Below are positions 28,035-36,916 of a stretch of DNA of 64,000 nucleotides, in pieces. This DNA comes from an uncultured Winogradskyella sp. GTDB taxonomy: Bacteria; Bacteroidota; Bacteroidia; Flavobacteriales; Flavobacteriaceae. The translations under genes and the position numbers were made by a program. The stretch spans positions 1 to 64,000 of the forward strand of contig NZ_CANLYI010000007.1 in assembly GCF_947495255.1 (NCBI RefSeq). Direction: 5' to 3'. The notes below the pieces were generated by a model that searched no databases, was not told the origin of the DNA, and saw only the letters and a list, made by a program, of their open reading frames with translations. Positions within the stretch are counted from its first letter, which is position 1; every line of letters starts with the position of its first letter.

Positions 28035-29178
28035 TCGTTTTAAGGAAATTAAACGCCTTAAAAAGAAACACGTACCCAATCGTTTACATTGGTTTTTAGG
28101 AGAAGATTATTTTTCTGAAGAATTACTTGGTATTTATCGTTCTGAAATTGAACAATTACGTCGTATTTCTGATGAAGCTTTCTATTTGTTTCAGAGAGCT
28201 ACAGATAAAATCATTGCTGATGATAAATTAAGTGAATTAGGTATTCCTCTTTCTTTTCAAAAATGTATTATTCATAGCTGGAAAAATAAAACCAAACACC
28301 CCTTTCTTTATGGAAGGTTTGATATTAATGGTGGACTGAAATCAGATTATGGAAAAATAATAGAATTCAACGCAGATACCTGTAGTACAATTCCAGAAAC
28401 CCTTTTATGGCAACCACTTCAGTTGACAGAATTAAAAGGTAATCCGCAAAGTTTCAATTTACTTAATGATGATATTAAATCATCACTATCTTTATTAAAA
28501 AGTACACTAAATAAACCTAATCCTACGTTTTTAGGAACGTCTTTTGGTTATATAGAAGATGTAGAAAATGTTAATTGTATTATAGATATCGCTTACCAAG
28601 CTGGTTTTAAACCTATGTATTCAGATTTAGAACATGTTACATTTTCTGATGAAGGTGTTTTTTATGAAATTGGAGGTGAGTTTGAAGAAATTGATGTACT
28701 ATTTAAAATGGTGCCTTGGGATTGGATGTTTAATGACGAACCAGAACTCGCAAGAACACTATCTGACTTAATATGTAATGACAAAGTGGTGGTTTTAAAT
28801 CCGCCATACACAGCTATTTGGCAAAATAAAAAATTCTTAGCCTATATAACTCAAAATTTCCCTAATAACATTTTAGCGGAAACCTATCTGCAACAAGAAG
28901 CACGTTTAGGTGAATACGTTAAAAAACCTGTCTATGGCAGATTAGGCGAAAACATTGCCGTACAAACTAATACAAAAGCGAGGCAAGAATCTAAAGGTGA
29001 TTTTGGAAATCAGGACATGATTTTTCAGAAATACTACCCTTTAAATCAAGATATGGAAAAGTATTATTACCAAATTGGTATGTTCTTTACTACCAGAGCT
29101 TCAGCTATAAATTTAAGAGCACAAGACTCCATGATTCTTACCGATGATTGTGAATTTATGTCCCATTTCATTATTTAA
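27997..29178 (+). CDS. Glutathionylspermidine-synthetase-like ATP-grasp ligase
   Basis: The ATG at 27997 gives 393 residues; a GTG at 27970 is possible. Family motifs are FLYGRFDI and IIEFNADTCSTIPET, which correspond to the Arg/Asp and Glu/Asn that hold ATP-Mg and phosphate in GspS. Others are LNPPYTAIWQNKKFLAY, KKPVYGRLGENIAV (the KP.xGREG lysine loop) and a C-terminal LTDDCEFMSHFII. The amidase half found in E. coli Gsp is absent. Such enzymes join an amine to a carboxylate through an acyl phosphate. Overlap with the lipoprotein gene and proximity to speE-like and speD genes suggest a polyamine or related amine as nucleophile. The actual substrates are unknown. Confidence 0.88.
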   Translation: MGVESRSDLLEDSRFKEIKRLKKKHVPNRLHWFLGEDYFSEELLGIYRSEIEQLRRISDEAFYLFQRATDKIIADDKLSELGIPLSFQKCIIHSWKNKTKHPFLYGRFDINGGLKSDYGKIIEFNADTCSTIPETLLWQPLQLTELKGNPQSFNLLNDDIKSSLSLLKSTLNKPNPTFLGTSFGYIEDVENVNCIIDIAYQAGFKPMYSDLEHVTFSDEGVFYEIGGEFEEIDVLFKMVPWDWMFNDEPELARTLSDLICNDKVVVLNPPYTAIWQNKKFLAYITQNFPNNILAETYLQQEARLGEYVKKPVYGRLGENIAVQTNTKARQESKGDFGNQDMIFQKYYPLNQDMEKYYYQIGMFFTTRASAINLRAQDSMILTDDCEFMSHFII

Positions 29179-29247
29179 TACTTTACGAATTTTCACCTTA
29201 TTTTTTTAATAGAAATACCTCCAAATTTCGTCGAAAAATAATTATTG

Positions 29248-29255
29248 TAACTTTG
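29248..29255 (+). promoter_or_regulatory. -7 box (TAACTTTG) of the NUMOD4/HNH gene
   Basis: This is an exact TAnnTTTG match 23 bases upstream of the ATG at 29279. The gene therefore has its own promoter and does not rely on the ATP-grasp operon. Confidence 0.55.
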
Positions 29256-29278
29256 CATATAACTAACTGAAGCGAATA

Positions 29279-29827
29279 ATGATAAGAGATTACTGGAATG
29301 AAGAATGGAAAACTATTGTATTTGATGACAATATTTCTGAGGACGAGAAGTTTAAGGTTTCAAATTTCGGACGTTTAATAAATTGTAAAACAGGCGAAGA
29401 AACTCTCGTTAAAAAATACTATATAAACGGTTATCAAAACCTACCTGTTAAACAAAAAAAGAATGGAAATATGACAAGCAGATATGTCCATAAGCTTGTT
29501 GCAGAGCATTTTCTAGAAAAAAATGATGGTGTTTGTGTAATTCATCTTAATTATGATAAAACAGATAATCATGTAGATAACTTAAAATGGGCTACAAAAA
29601 AAGAAAAGGAAACCCATCAGTTTAGTAATCCTGAATTTAAGAAAATAGTTCGTAAAAAACCATCTAACACAAAACTTACGGAAACTAAGGTTAAGCTTAT
29701 TAAAAGAAAAATAAACGACCCAAATCGTAGAACAAGAATGAAAATGATAGCGAAACAATTTGGTATTTCTACAATGCAACTTTACAGAATAAAATCTGGA
29801 GAAAACTGGAAATCTGTTGAGGAGTAA
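29279..29827 (+). CDS. NUMOD4/HNH-motif protein with C-terminal HTH
   Basis: The 182-residue protein has a NUMOD4-like N terminus (EEWKTIVFDDNI..KFKVSNFGRLINCKTG). An HNH_3 core follows (about 73-110: RYVHKLVAEHFL, VIHLNYDKTDNHVDNLKWAT), then a C-terminal helix-turn-helix (about 135-175: KLTETKVKLIKRKI, MIAKQFGISTMQLYRIKSGENW). It has the layout of phage and intron homing endonucleases. The usual HiDGnxxNN is HLNYDKTDN, so His and the last Asn remain but the Asp and first Asn are exchanged. No intron or intein surrounds it. It may be a domesticated DNA-binding protein or a free-standing endonuclease. Confidence 0.85.
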   Translation: MIRDYWNEEWKTIVFDDNISEDEKFKVSNFGRLINCKTGEETLVKKYYINGYQNLPVKQKKNGNMTSRYVHKLVAEHFLEKNDGVCVIHLNYDKTDNHVDNLKWATKKEKETHQFSNPEFKKIVRKKPSNTKLTETKVKLIKRKINDPNRRTRMKMIAKQFGISTMQLYRIKSGENWKSVEE

Positions 29828-29835
29828 AATCTATT

Positions 29836-30210
29836 TTAAATTAAATCTGGAGAGATAACATTTATAGCTTCTCCCCTTTCAATTTGCTTAATTATAACCT
29901 TATCTGAACTAAAAGAAGACATTAATAATTTCTGAATTTTTTCTGCATCAAAAGGTTTACATGAAAAAATATCTACGGCCGCAAATTGATGTTCTGGCCA
30001 AGAGTGAATGCTTACATGGCTCTCTTCTAATAAGATAAAACCGGTAACACCAATTGGCTCAAATTGTTTAAATGATTCGTTTACTTTAGAAAGTTGTAAC
30101 TCTTCTACTATAGTATTTAAAACCTCTTTTACTTTTGGAATAAAAGAAAGTGATTCTGCATTACAGTTGTATACATCCCAAGTGATGTGTGTGCCTAACG
30201 AAGTTTTCAA
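29836..30210 (-). CDS. speD: S-adenosylmethionine decarboxylase proenzyme (TTG start)
   Basis: The enzyme decarboxylates AdoMet to the aminopropyl donor used by spermidine-synthase-type enzymes. The 124-residue sequence is the short class 1B form. Self-cleavage would occur between Glu63 and Ser64 in LLEESHVSIHSWPE, giving the pyruvoyl cofactor at Ser64. His69 and Cys84 (VDIFSC) occupy the other catalytic positions, one residue offset from Thermotoga maritima (Ser63, His68, Cys83). No ATG or GTG lies between the upstream in-frame stop and TTG at 30210, so TTG is the start. It follows a lipoprotein gene by 26 bases. Confidence 0.95.
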   Translation of the reverse strand: MKTSLGTHITWDVYNCNAESLSFIPKVKEVLNTIVEELQLSKVNESFKQFEPIGVTGFILLEESHVSIHSWPEHQFAAVDIFSCKPFDAEKIQKLLMSSFSSDKVIIKQIERGEAINVISPDLI

Positions 30211-30236
30211 TATAGATAGATTATTGGAACTAATTA

Positions 30237-30779
30237 TTACTCTTCACCAGAGTATGAGCTCATCATTAAAGCCATGAATTCTTGAGGATCATATGCTTTT
30301 ACTAAACTAGTATAAGACTCATCAGAATCTACTTCTACCATTTCTGGCAAAGATTCTCGAGGTCCATAATCCCAGGTAACTTCATTAATTACATCTCTAA
30401 CAACATCATAATTACCTTCCATAGGAATTCCTAAAAATGTAACCTCTTTATTCGTTAATGCGGCTGCATAACTATCTTGGTATAATTCTGGTCCATAATA
30501 TTCATCTGCTAATAAATATTCTGATAGCGAAGGATTAACCATATATACATCAGAAGTAAAATTAAATTTTATAATGCTATCATTCTCTAATGTTAGTTGA
30601 TGCTCTCCTTTACCCATTTCTACCCAAACAACTTCTTTAGGCGGTACAACAACTCTAAGCGTATCTACAACAACTTCTAGAGAAAAATCAGTAGGATTGT
30701 CAATTGCTAAGTCTACATTATTGCTACAAGACGTAAAGAAAACTGCAGATAAAATGGAAAGTATAAAAAGCTTTTTCAT
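30237..30779 (-). CDS. Lipoprotein upstream of speD, unknown
   Basis: The 180-residue precursor has a lipobox FFTSC (Cys18). A beta-sandwich-like region follows (about 20-90: VDLAIDNPTDFSLEVVVDTLRVVVPPKEVVWVEM, KGEHQLTLENDSIIKFNF), then a DEYYGPELYQDSYAAAL segment and an acidic C terminus (PQEFMALMMSSYSGEE). I do not recognise the family. It is 26 bases ahead of speD on the same strand, so it is probably in the same transcript and linked to amine metabolism by position only. Confidence 0.7.
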   Translation of the reverse strand: MKKLFILSILSAVFFTSCSNNVDLAIDNPTDFSLEVVVDTLRVVVPPKEVVWVEMGKGEHQLTLENDSIIKFNFTSDVYMVNPSLSEYLLADEYYGPELYQDSYAAALTNKEVTFLGIPMEGNYDVVRDVINEVTWDYGPRESLPEMVEVDSDESYTSLVKAYDPQEFMALMMSSYSGEE

Positions 30780-30945
30780 CGAAAAATAATATTAGTTAAA
30801 CGCAATATAAGAATAATTGTGAGTTATTAAGTTTGATTGTATTGGTAATTTAAAAATTTACATTTTTAGATAAACATAAGTTGTTCGTTCTAATATATCA
30901 GGAAGCATGTTAAATTTGGGCATTAATTTTTCTTAAAAAGTTAAT

Positions 30946-32340
30946 CTATACTTTATTTTGCACATTGGATTTGGGTACTCTAAACAATAGCACAATTCCC
31001 GCTATAAAAAAGATAACTAAAAACAAAATAGCGTTTCTCATACTACCTGTAACTTGATCAATTGTGGCAAAAATGACCATTCCTATAACGATGCCTATTT
31101 TTTCCGCTACATCATAGAAACTGAAATATGAAGTTGTATCTTCAGTCTCAGGCAAAAATTTAGAATAGGTAGAACGCGCTAAAGACTGAACACCTCCCAT
31201 AACTAAGCCAACAAAACCTGCGGCAATGTAAAATTGCTCTGGAGTTTTCATAAAAAAAGCGTAAAAGCAAAGTAGCATCCAAAAGAAATTAATAGCAATT
31301 AATGTTTTTATATTTCCAAATTTGGAAGATGCACGAGAGGTTAAAAAAGCACCAAGAATAGCAACTAATTGAATAACAAGAATACTAACAATTAAACCTT
31401 GGGTTTTAGCATCAGAACTTCCCCAAGCAATCTCCTCTTCTCCAAAATAAACAGCCACCAACATTATAGTTTGTACTGCCATGCTAAATACAAAAAACGC
31501 AACTAAGTATCGTTTTAAACGTAAATTTTGTTTTAGCTGAAACCAAACTTGTTTTAATTCTCTCAAACCATTAAATACAACATCTTTGGTTACTTTATGG
31601 CCTTTAGAAACACCTGCTGGAAGAACATAAAATGTATATTGACTAAACAGAATCCACCATAAACCAACAGTTATAAATGAAATCCTCATAGCTTCAAAAG
31701 ACGCAGTATTCTTTGCCTCTCGTAGTGCTTCTGCTATTTCTTTTTTTGTTCCATTTTCTAATATTGTTTGTGAAATACTAATATCAAAACCAAACAATTC
31801 CGGCATCATCACCATGCCTAAGTTTAATAATAGCAATATTACGCTTCCAAAATATCCCATGCTAAAACCCTTTGCACTTATGCTATCTTGTTGTTCAGGA
31901 TAAGCGATATCTGGTAAGTAGGAATTATAAAATACCAAACTTCCCCAATATCCTATTAAACCCATAAAATAAAACAATAGACTAATATGTATACTGTCTA
32001 TATTGAACCAATAAAGACCAATACAACCTGCACTACCAACGTAACAAAAGAATTTCATAAAATTCTTTTTATTACCAACATAATCGGCAATACCCGATAA
32101 AATGGGTGACGTAAAGGCAACGATTAAAAACGTAAAGGCTGTAACATAAGTAATTAAAGCAGTGCTCTTAAAAACCATTCCGAATGCAGGAACTGTTTTT
32201 TCAATTTGACCTAAAAACAATGCAGAATAAAATATAGGAAATATTGATGACGCTATGGTTAAAGTATAAACAGAATTTGCCCAATCATAAAAGGCCCATG
32301 CGTTAAGGAGTTTTTTACTTCCTTTTTTTAATTGATTCAT
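30946..32340 (-). CDS. MFS transporter of the UMF1 / Atg22-like family
   Basis: The 464-residue protein has about 12 membrane helices. Its N terminus, KKLLNAWAFYDWANSVYTLTIASSIFPIFY, is the UMF1-family signature (AWxxYDWANSxY). It also has a loop with FSMGYFGSVILLLLNL and a later GGVQSLARSTYSKFLPE motif. Homologues include the yeast vacuolar amino-acid exporter Atg22, and bacterial members have mostly unknown substrates. It is a single gene. Confidence 0.9.
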   Translation of the reverse strand: MNQLKKGSKKLLNAWAFYDWANSVYTLTIASSIFPIFYSALFLGQIEKTVPAFGMVFKSTALITYVTAFTFLIVAFTSPILSGIADYVGNKKNFMKFFCYVGSAGCIGLYWFNIDSIHISLLFYFMGLIGYWGSLVFYNSYLPDIAYPEQQDSISAKGFSMGYFGSVILLLLNLGMVMMPELFGFDISISQTILENGTKKEIAEALREAKNTASFEAMRISFITVGLWWILFSQYTFYVLPAGVSKGHKVTKDVVFNGLRELKQVWFQLKQNLRLKRYLVAFFVFSMAVQTIMLVAVYFGEEEIAWGSSDAKTQGLIVSILVIQLVAILGAFLTSRASSKFGNIKTLIAINFFWMLLCFYAFFMKTPEQFYIAAGFVGLVMGGVQSLARSTYSKFLPETEDTTSYFSFYDVAEKIGIVIGMVIFATIDQVTGSMRNAILFLVIFFIAGIVLLFRVPKSNVQNKV

Positions 32341-32426
32341 ATATTATAGTCAGTTAGGTCTTGTTAATACGTCAAATGATGTAGTTTTTAAATTTAAAAA
32401 CTACATCATTTTATGCAATATAGCAT

Positions 32427-32454
32427 AAAAAAAGCTGCTCAAATTGAGCAGCTT
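32427..32454 (-). terminator. Rho-independent terminator of the M48 protease gene
   Basis: A 9-bp perfect stem (AAGCTGCTC with GAGCAGCTT) has a five-base loop. On the minus strand it is followed by a T7 run, 28 bases past the stop. Confidence 0.88.
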
Positions 32455-32481
32455 CTAAAATAATCAAATATTATGAATCTA

Positions 32482-33309
32482 TTAGTTTATTGGTCTAAAT
32501 GATGTTACCCCAAACTTTTTAGCTTCTTCTTTCGCTTTAGGCGCTAAATCTTGTAAATTTTTAATTCTTGTATCATTACTTGGGTGTGTACTTAAAAACT
32601 CAGGTGGTGCTTCTCCTCCACTATTAGCTTTCATACGTTTCCAAAGTTCTGCAGCTTCATCTGGATTATAACCAGCTATTGCCATAATAATTAAACCAAC
32701 TTTATCTGCTTCAGTCTCATGACCTCTACTAAAAGGCAGCATACCTGCAACATTAGATACAACACCAAAAGATTGATTAAAAATACCTAACGCTTGTTGG
32801 TCGTTAGCTAATGCAACATTACCTGCCACAGCTAAACCTTGTTGTAAATATGCAGCACTCATACGTTGCTGACCGTGATTTGCTAATGCATGCACTACTT
32901 CGTGACCCATAATAGCTGCAACACCTGTCTCATTTGCTGCAATTGGTAAAATACCTGTATAAAAAGCAATTTTCCCTCCTGGCATACACCAAGCATTTAC
33001 TTGATCAGACTCTATTAGTGTATACTCCCATTTATAATCATCTAAATAACCATGGTTTCCATTGGCTACTAACCAACGTTCTGCAGCTGCAGCAATTCGC
33101 TGACCTACTCTCGTAATCATTTCGGCATCAGATGTACCAGTTATTATTTTACTCTCAGATTTTACTTGATTATATTGTGCAAAAGCAGATGGAAACAATT
33201 GATCGTTTCCTACAAAAGCCATAGTCTTTTTACCTGTAAAAGGATTTGTTGCACATGCATAAACAACTGCCACAATTAAAAGGCCTAATATTACTTTACT
33301 ATATTTCAT
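32482..33309 (-). CDS. M48 family metalloprotease lipoprotein (LoiP-like)
   Basis: The 275-residue protein has a lipobox VVYACA (Cys19) and an M48 Ste24-like catalytic domain. The zinc motif is HEVVHALANH, with the third ligand probably Glu in RGHETEADKVGL. The segments NAWCMPGGKIAFYTGIL and FLSTHPSNDTRIKNL are typical of periplasmic M48B proteases such as E. coli LoiP and BepA. It probably takes part in outer-membrane protein quality control from the inner leaflet of the outer membrane. It is a single gene with its own terminator. Confidence 0.94.
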   Translation of the reverse strand: MKYSKVILGLLIVAVVYACATNPFTGKKTMAFVGNDQLFPSAFAQYNQVKSESKIITGTSDAEMITRVGQRIAAAAERWLVANGNHGYLDDYKWEYTLIESDQVNAWCMPGGKIAFYTGILPIAANETGVAAIMGHEVVHALANHGQQRMSAAYLQQGLAVAGNVALANDQQALGIFNQSFGVVSNVAGMLPFSRGHETEADKVGLIIMAIAGYNPDEAAELWKRMKANSGGEAPPEFLSTHPSNDTRIKNLQDLAPKAKEEAKKFGVTSFRPIN

Positions 33310-33404
33310 ATTAAATAGTTTTATTTAGAATTACTAAAATACAAAAATGAATTTGTACTTGTAAGACACAAAATTAGTTCATTGGTCACTAAAACCAATG
33401 ACAA

Positions 33405-35816
33405 CTATGCATCAATTCCTTTTATATGCAATTCAGAAAAATTCTTATGTACCACAATTGAAGTTACACCATTCACTTTTAGACTTTCTAAATCTAATTT
33501 TTCATTATCTAATTGAACTTCTACAACATCAAATGGTAAGCCATGAAATTTAATATTGAACGTCTCATAAGGCGTTACAAATTTTCCTTCCTTGTATTGA
33601 TTAATGATCAACTCATTAGCCTTTCCTCTAAGTGAAAAATTCCTTAAACTATAGCGTCCTTTTGTATAATCGAAACCATCGTTAGCATCGCTAAATAATT
33701 CACTTGCTTCCTTACCTTCTTTATAATAAACATCTAAAGTAATTTCTGTAATTTCCTTTTCACCAACATATTGTTGAATAGGATATTTTGGAATAATTGC
33801 ACCTTCTTTAACGAAGATAGGCATGCTATCTATATCTGCATCAACCCACATTTCTTTTCCTCCTTTTACAACTTTATCAGTCCAGTAATTATACCACTTT
33901 CCTTTAGGAACGTACATACGTCTTCCTTTAGCATTTGGTTCTAACACAGGACAAGCTAAAATTTGCTCTCCAAATATAAACTCATCAGTTCTATAATGCG
34001 TTTGTACATCATCTTGATCAAACAACACTAAAGATTTCAATATTGGTGTTCCGTGATCAACATAATTCCAGAATGCAGTGTATAAATACGGTAACAACTG
34101 GTAACGTATTTCAATAAATTTTCTAACAATATCAGTCACATCTTCATCGAAAGCCCAAGGCTCTTGATCACCATGATCACCAGAAGAGTGCACTCTAAAA
34201 AACGGATGAAAAATTCCTAATTGAATCCAACGTGTAAATAATTCGCCTTGTGGCTGCTCTGCAAATCCTCCAATATCACTACCAGCAAAAGAGAAACCAG
34301 ACATTGCCATACGCTGTGCTTGCATGTTAGCAATCCATAAATGCTCCCAAGTTGCTACATTATCTCCTGTCCAAGTAGACGTATAACGTTGCGTACCTGA
34401 ATAAGCCGAACGTGTAATTACAAATGGACGCTTTGGATATGAATATTTCTTTAAACCTTGATAGGTTGCTCTAGCCATTTGCATCCCATAAATATTATGC
34501 GCTTTTCTATGACTACATGGGTTTCCGTCATAATCATGACGAACATCATCTGGGAATGTTTTATTTGGCACTTCCATTACGGCAGGCTCATTCATGTCAT
34601 TCCACACCCCTTTTACTCCAATATCTTCAATCAGTTCTTTAAATAAACCTGACCACCAATCTCTAACTTCAGGATTTGTATAATCTGGAAAATAACATTC
34701 TCCAGGCCAAACTTTTCCTTTCATGTAATCACCATCTGCACGTTTACAGAAGTAATCTTTCTCTAAGGCTTCTTTAAAAACAGAATACTCTTTATCAATT
34801 TTAATTCCTGGATCAATAATAGCAACAGTTTTAAAACCATCATCTAATAATTCCTTTACCATTCGTTTTGGATCCGGAAAATATTCTTTATTCCAAGTGA
34901 AACAACGGAAACCTTCCATATAATCGATATCTAAATAAATAGCATCACAAGGAATTTGAAGTTTTCTAAATGTTGAAGTGATTTCTTTCACCTTAGCTTC
35001 TGGATAATAACTCCATTTACATTGGTGAAAACCTAATGCCCAAAGTGGTGGCAAATGGTGTGGTTTTCCTGTTAAATCTGTATAGCTCTCTACAACATCG
35101 TTCATTTTTGGACCGTAGAAAAAATAATAATTCATTTCACCACCTTGTGCCCAAAAACTTGTAACATTTCTGCGTTCTTGTGCAAAATCGAATGATGACA
35201 TAAACGTGTTATCAAAGAAAATACCATAAGCTTTTCCATGATGTAAACCTGTGTAAAAAGGAATAGCTTTATATAATGGATCAGTATCCTTACCATAGGC
35301 GTAAGAATCAGTTGCCCAATTACTATAACGCTTACCTTTTAAGTTTAAATGATTTGGCTTATCACCAAGACCATAATAACTTTCGCCATCATTAGAGGCT
35401 TTACTCATTTTTACAATATTACCACCAAACTCATAACTTTCCTCCCAATGAAATCCGCTTTCATCTTGGTTAATTAATGTGCCGTCTTTAGCATCGTAAA
35501 TAGAAACTCTCATATCATCTTTAGAAATCTCGCAACGTAATTTTGAAGTTGTAATCTCGAAATATTCTTTCTTATCTTCAATCTCTAATTTGTTATAACC
35601 AATACTTGCATATTTAGTTATTGCGTATGAAAAATCATTATCAAAATTTCCAACTGTAGTATATCTAAAACGTAATAAGCTATCTCTAACAACCGTTAAC
35701 TCTAAAATAACATCGTTTGCAGCTGTAAAATAAAGCTTATCAACATCTTTTTTAAAGTCTATTATATTTGAAGGAAATAAATTTCCTTTATTCTCTAATT
35801 CTGTATTTACAATCAT
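33405..35816 (-). CDS. Glycoside hydrolase family 31 alpha-glucosidase
   Basis: The 803-residue enzyme has an N-terminal galactose-mutarotase-like beta domain (about 20-240) and a GH31 TIM barrel. The nucleophile lies in GVWNDMNEPAVME and the acid/base in the TSTWTGDNVATWEHL region. DIDYMEGFRCFTW and RVHSSGDHGDQEPW provide substrate contacts, and beta domains finish the protein. There is no signal peptide, so it is cytosolic. Upstream on the same strand, beyond two membrane genes, is the glgA-glgC-glgB series. It may act in alpha-glucan turnover with them, hydrolysing terminal alpha-glucosyl residues. Confidence 0.94.
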   Translation of the reverse strand: MIVNTELENKGNLFPSNIIDFKKDVDKLYFTAANDVILELTVVRDSLLRFRYTTVGNFDNDFSYAITKYASIGYNKLEIEDKKEYFEITTSKLRCEISKDDMRVSIYDAKDGTLINQDESGFHWEESYEFGGNIVKMSKASNDGESYYGLGDKPNHLNLKGKRYSNWATDSYAYGKDTDPLYKAIPFYTGLHHGKAYGIFFDNTFMSSFDFAQERRNVTSFWAQGGEMNYYFFYGPKMNDVVESYTDLTGKPHHLPPLWALGFHQCKWSYYPEAKVKEITSTFRKLQIPCDAIYLDIDYMEGFRCFTWNKEYFPDPKRMVKELLDDGFKTVAIIDPGIKIDKEYSVFKEALEKDYFCKRADGDYMKGKVWPGECYFPDYTNPEVRDWWSGLFKELIEDIGVKGVWNDMNEPAVMEVPNKTFPDDVRHDYDGNPCSHRKAHNIYGMQMARATYQGLKKYSYPKRPFVITRSAYSGTQRYTSTWTGDNVATWEHLWIANMQAQRMAMSGFSFAGSDIGGFAEQPQGELFTRWIQLGIFHPFFRVHSSGDHGDQEPWAFDEDVTDIVRKFIEIRYQLLPYLYTAFWNYVDHGTPILKSLVLFDQDDVQTHYRTDEFIFGEQILACPVLEPNAKGRRMYVPKGKWYNYWTDKVVKGGKEMWVDADIDSMPIFVKEGAIIPKYPIQQYVGEKEITEITLDVYYKEGKEASELFSDANDGFDYTKGRYSLRNFSLRGKANELIINQYKEGKFVTPYETFNIKFHGLPFDVVEVQLDNEKLDLESLKVNGVTSIVVHKNFSELHIKGIDA

Positions 35817-35862
35817 AGGTCAATCTTTTGTCAAAATCAAACACAAAAAAACGGAAAAAATC

Positions 35863-35911
35863 CAACAATTGAAAGGGTTCTCAAAGGATAATGAGAATTG
35901 TTGCTAACAAT
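35863..35911. promoter_or_regulatory. Nested inverted repeats upstream of the GH31 gene
   Basis: CAACAATT (35863-35870) is inverted at AATTGTTG (35896-35903), enclosing TTCTCA/TGAGAA (35878-35883 and 35892-35897). A further dyad TTGTTgctAACAA (35899-35911) overlaps the right arm. The cluster starts 47 bases before the GH31 ATG and could be an operator for a sugar-responsive regulator. No regulator gene is adjacent. Confidence 0.4.
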
Positions 35912-36061
35912 AACGTTTTCGGGTTTACTTTTTACGATTCTACTAATTTACAAGCTTTTTTTGGTTGTATTCGTAAAATCTAAGCACACAATAGACTAAA
36001 ATAGTAATACGCTGATGCTAAACGCTTTTGACAAAAAGTAATAACGATGATTATTTTAGAA

Positions 36062-36916
36062 TTAATGGTACCCTATTTTAGTTATAATTAAGGCAATACA
36101 ACCTAAAATAATTAAAATATAAAGCATACTTAACTTCCTATTGCTACATAGAATAAGACCAGATATAGCAAGTAATGACATAAAGCCGGTTTCGAGCCTT
36201 GTACAAAGAACTCCAATAATCATAGCTATAAAAATAAGATGTGTCCATTTATTTTTCGGCTTCAGTAATATTGCCATGGCAACTATAAATTCTACTATAA
36301 TTGTAAGCCAAACAAGCATAACGCTTATAACTCTAAGCTTTGGAAAAACATTTTTTAAAATGATACTCTCACCTAAATTAGGGTCAGTTCCATGTAAAAG
36401 TTTTAAACTTTCTGTATTACTGTTTGCTAGCTCTACACTGTCTGGAAAAAATCTAAAGAAATACTTAAACAATGCACCAAGATTTAAAGCGTGATAATAA
36501 AAATCACCATTAATAAATTGACTTGATGATACCTTGTGAACAACTGACGCTAGTACAACAATAACAGCCAGTATTTGAATATTTTTTATAAAAATACGTT
36601 GTTGGTTATGATAAGAATAAAGAATTACTGAAAGCACCATAAAAATCAACATAAAATGATGATTGGCTACCCAGTAATAAGAATAAAAAAGATCAATTAA
36701 AAGAAGAAGAAAAACCATAATCCAAACAATAGGATGTTTTGTTTTATTTCTAAATAATAACCATGTTATTAACCCAACAGAAATTACAGGTATTTTCCAA
36801 AATATTTGATTTTCTCCTAAGATAAAAAGATAAGCTAAGAGCATTAACAGCAGCATTAGCTTTCCTAAATAGACTTGGTCTTTTAACTTAATTTGTATGT
36901 CTGACCAATATTTCAC
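36062..36916 (-). CDS. Polytopic membrane protein, unknown
   Basis: The 284-residue protein has about eight hydrophobic helices and few charged loops. One longer hydrophilic loop (about 145-185, HKVSSSQFINGDFYYHALNLG..FRFFPDSVELANSNTE) lies between helices. The layout recalls HTTM/DoxX-like membrane proteins, but I cannot assign a family. Its start overlaps the upstream small gene by four bases (ATGA), so the two are translationally coupled. Confidence 0.65.
   Translation of the reverse strand: MKYWSDIQIKLKDQVYLGKLMLLLMLLAYLFILGENQIFWKIPVISVGLITWLLFRNKTKHPIVWIMVFLLLLIDLFYSYYWVANHHFMLIFMVLSVILYSYHNQQRIFIKNIQILAVIVVLASVVHKVSSSQFINGDFYYHALNLGALFKYFFRFFPDSVELANSNTESLKLLHGTDPNLGESIILKNVFPKLRVISVMLVWLTIIVEFIVAMAILLKPKNKWTHLIFIAMIIGVLCTRLETGFMSLLAISGLILCSNRKLSMLYILIILGCIALIITKIGYH

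Noticed and set aside
29248-29827. HNH gene as part of a group I intron or prophage
   Set aside because: No interrupted host gene, phage gene, recombinase or att-like repeat flanks it.
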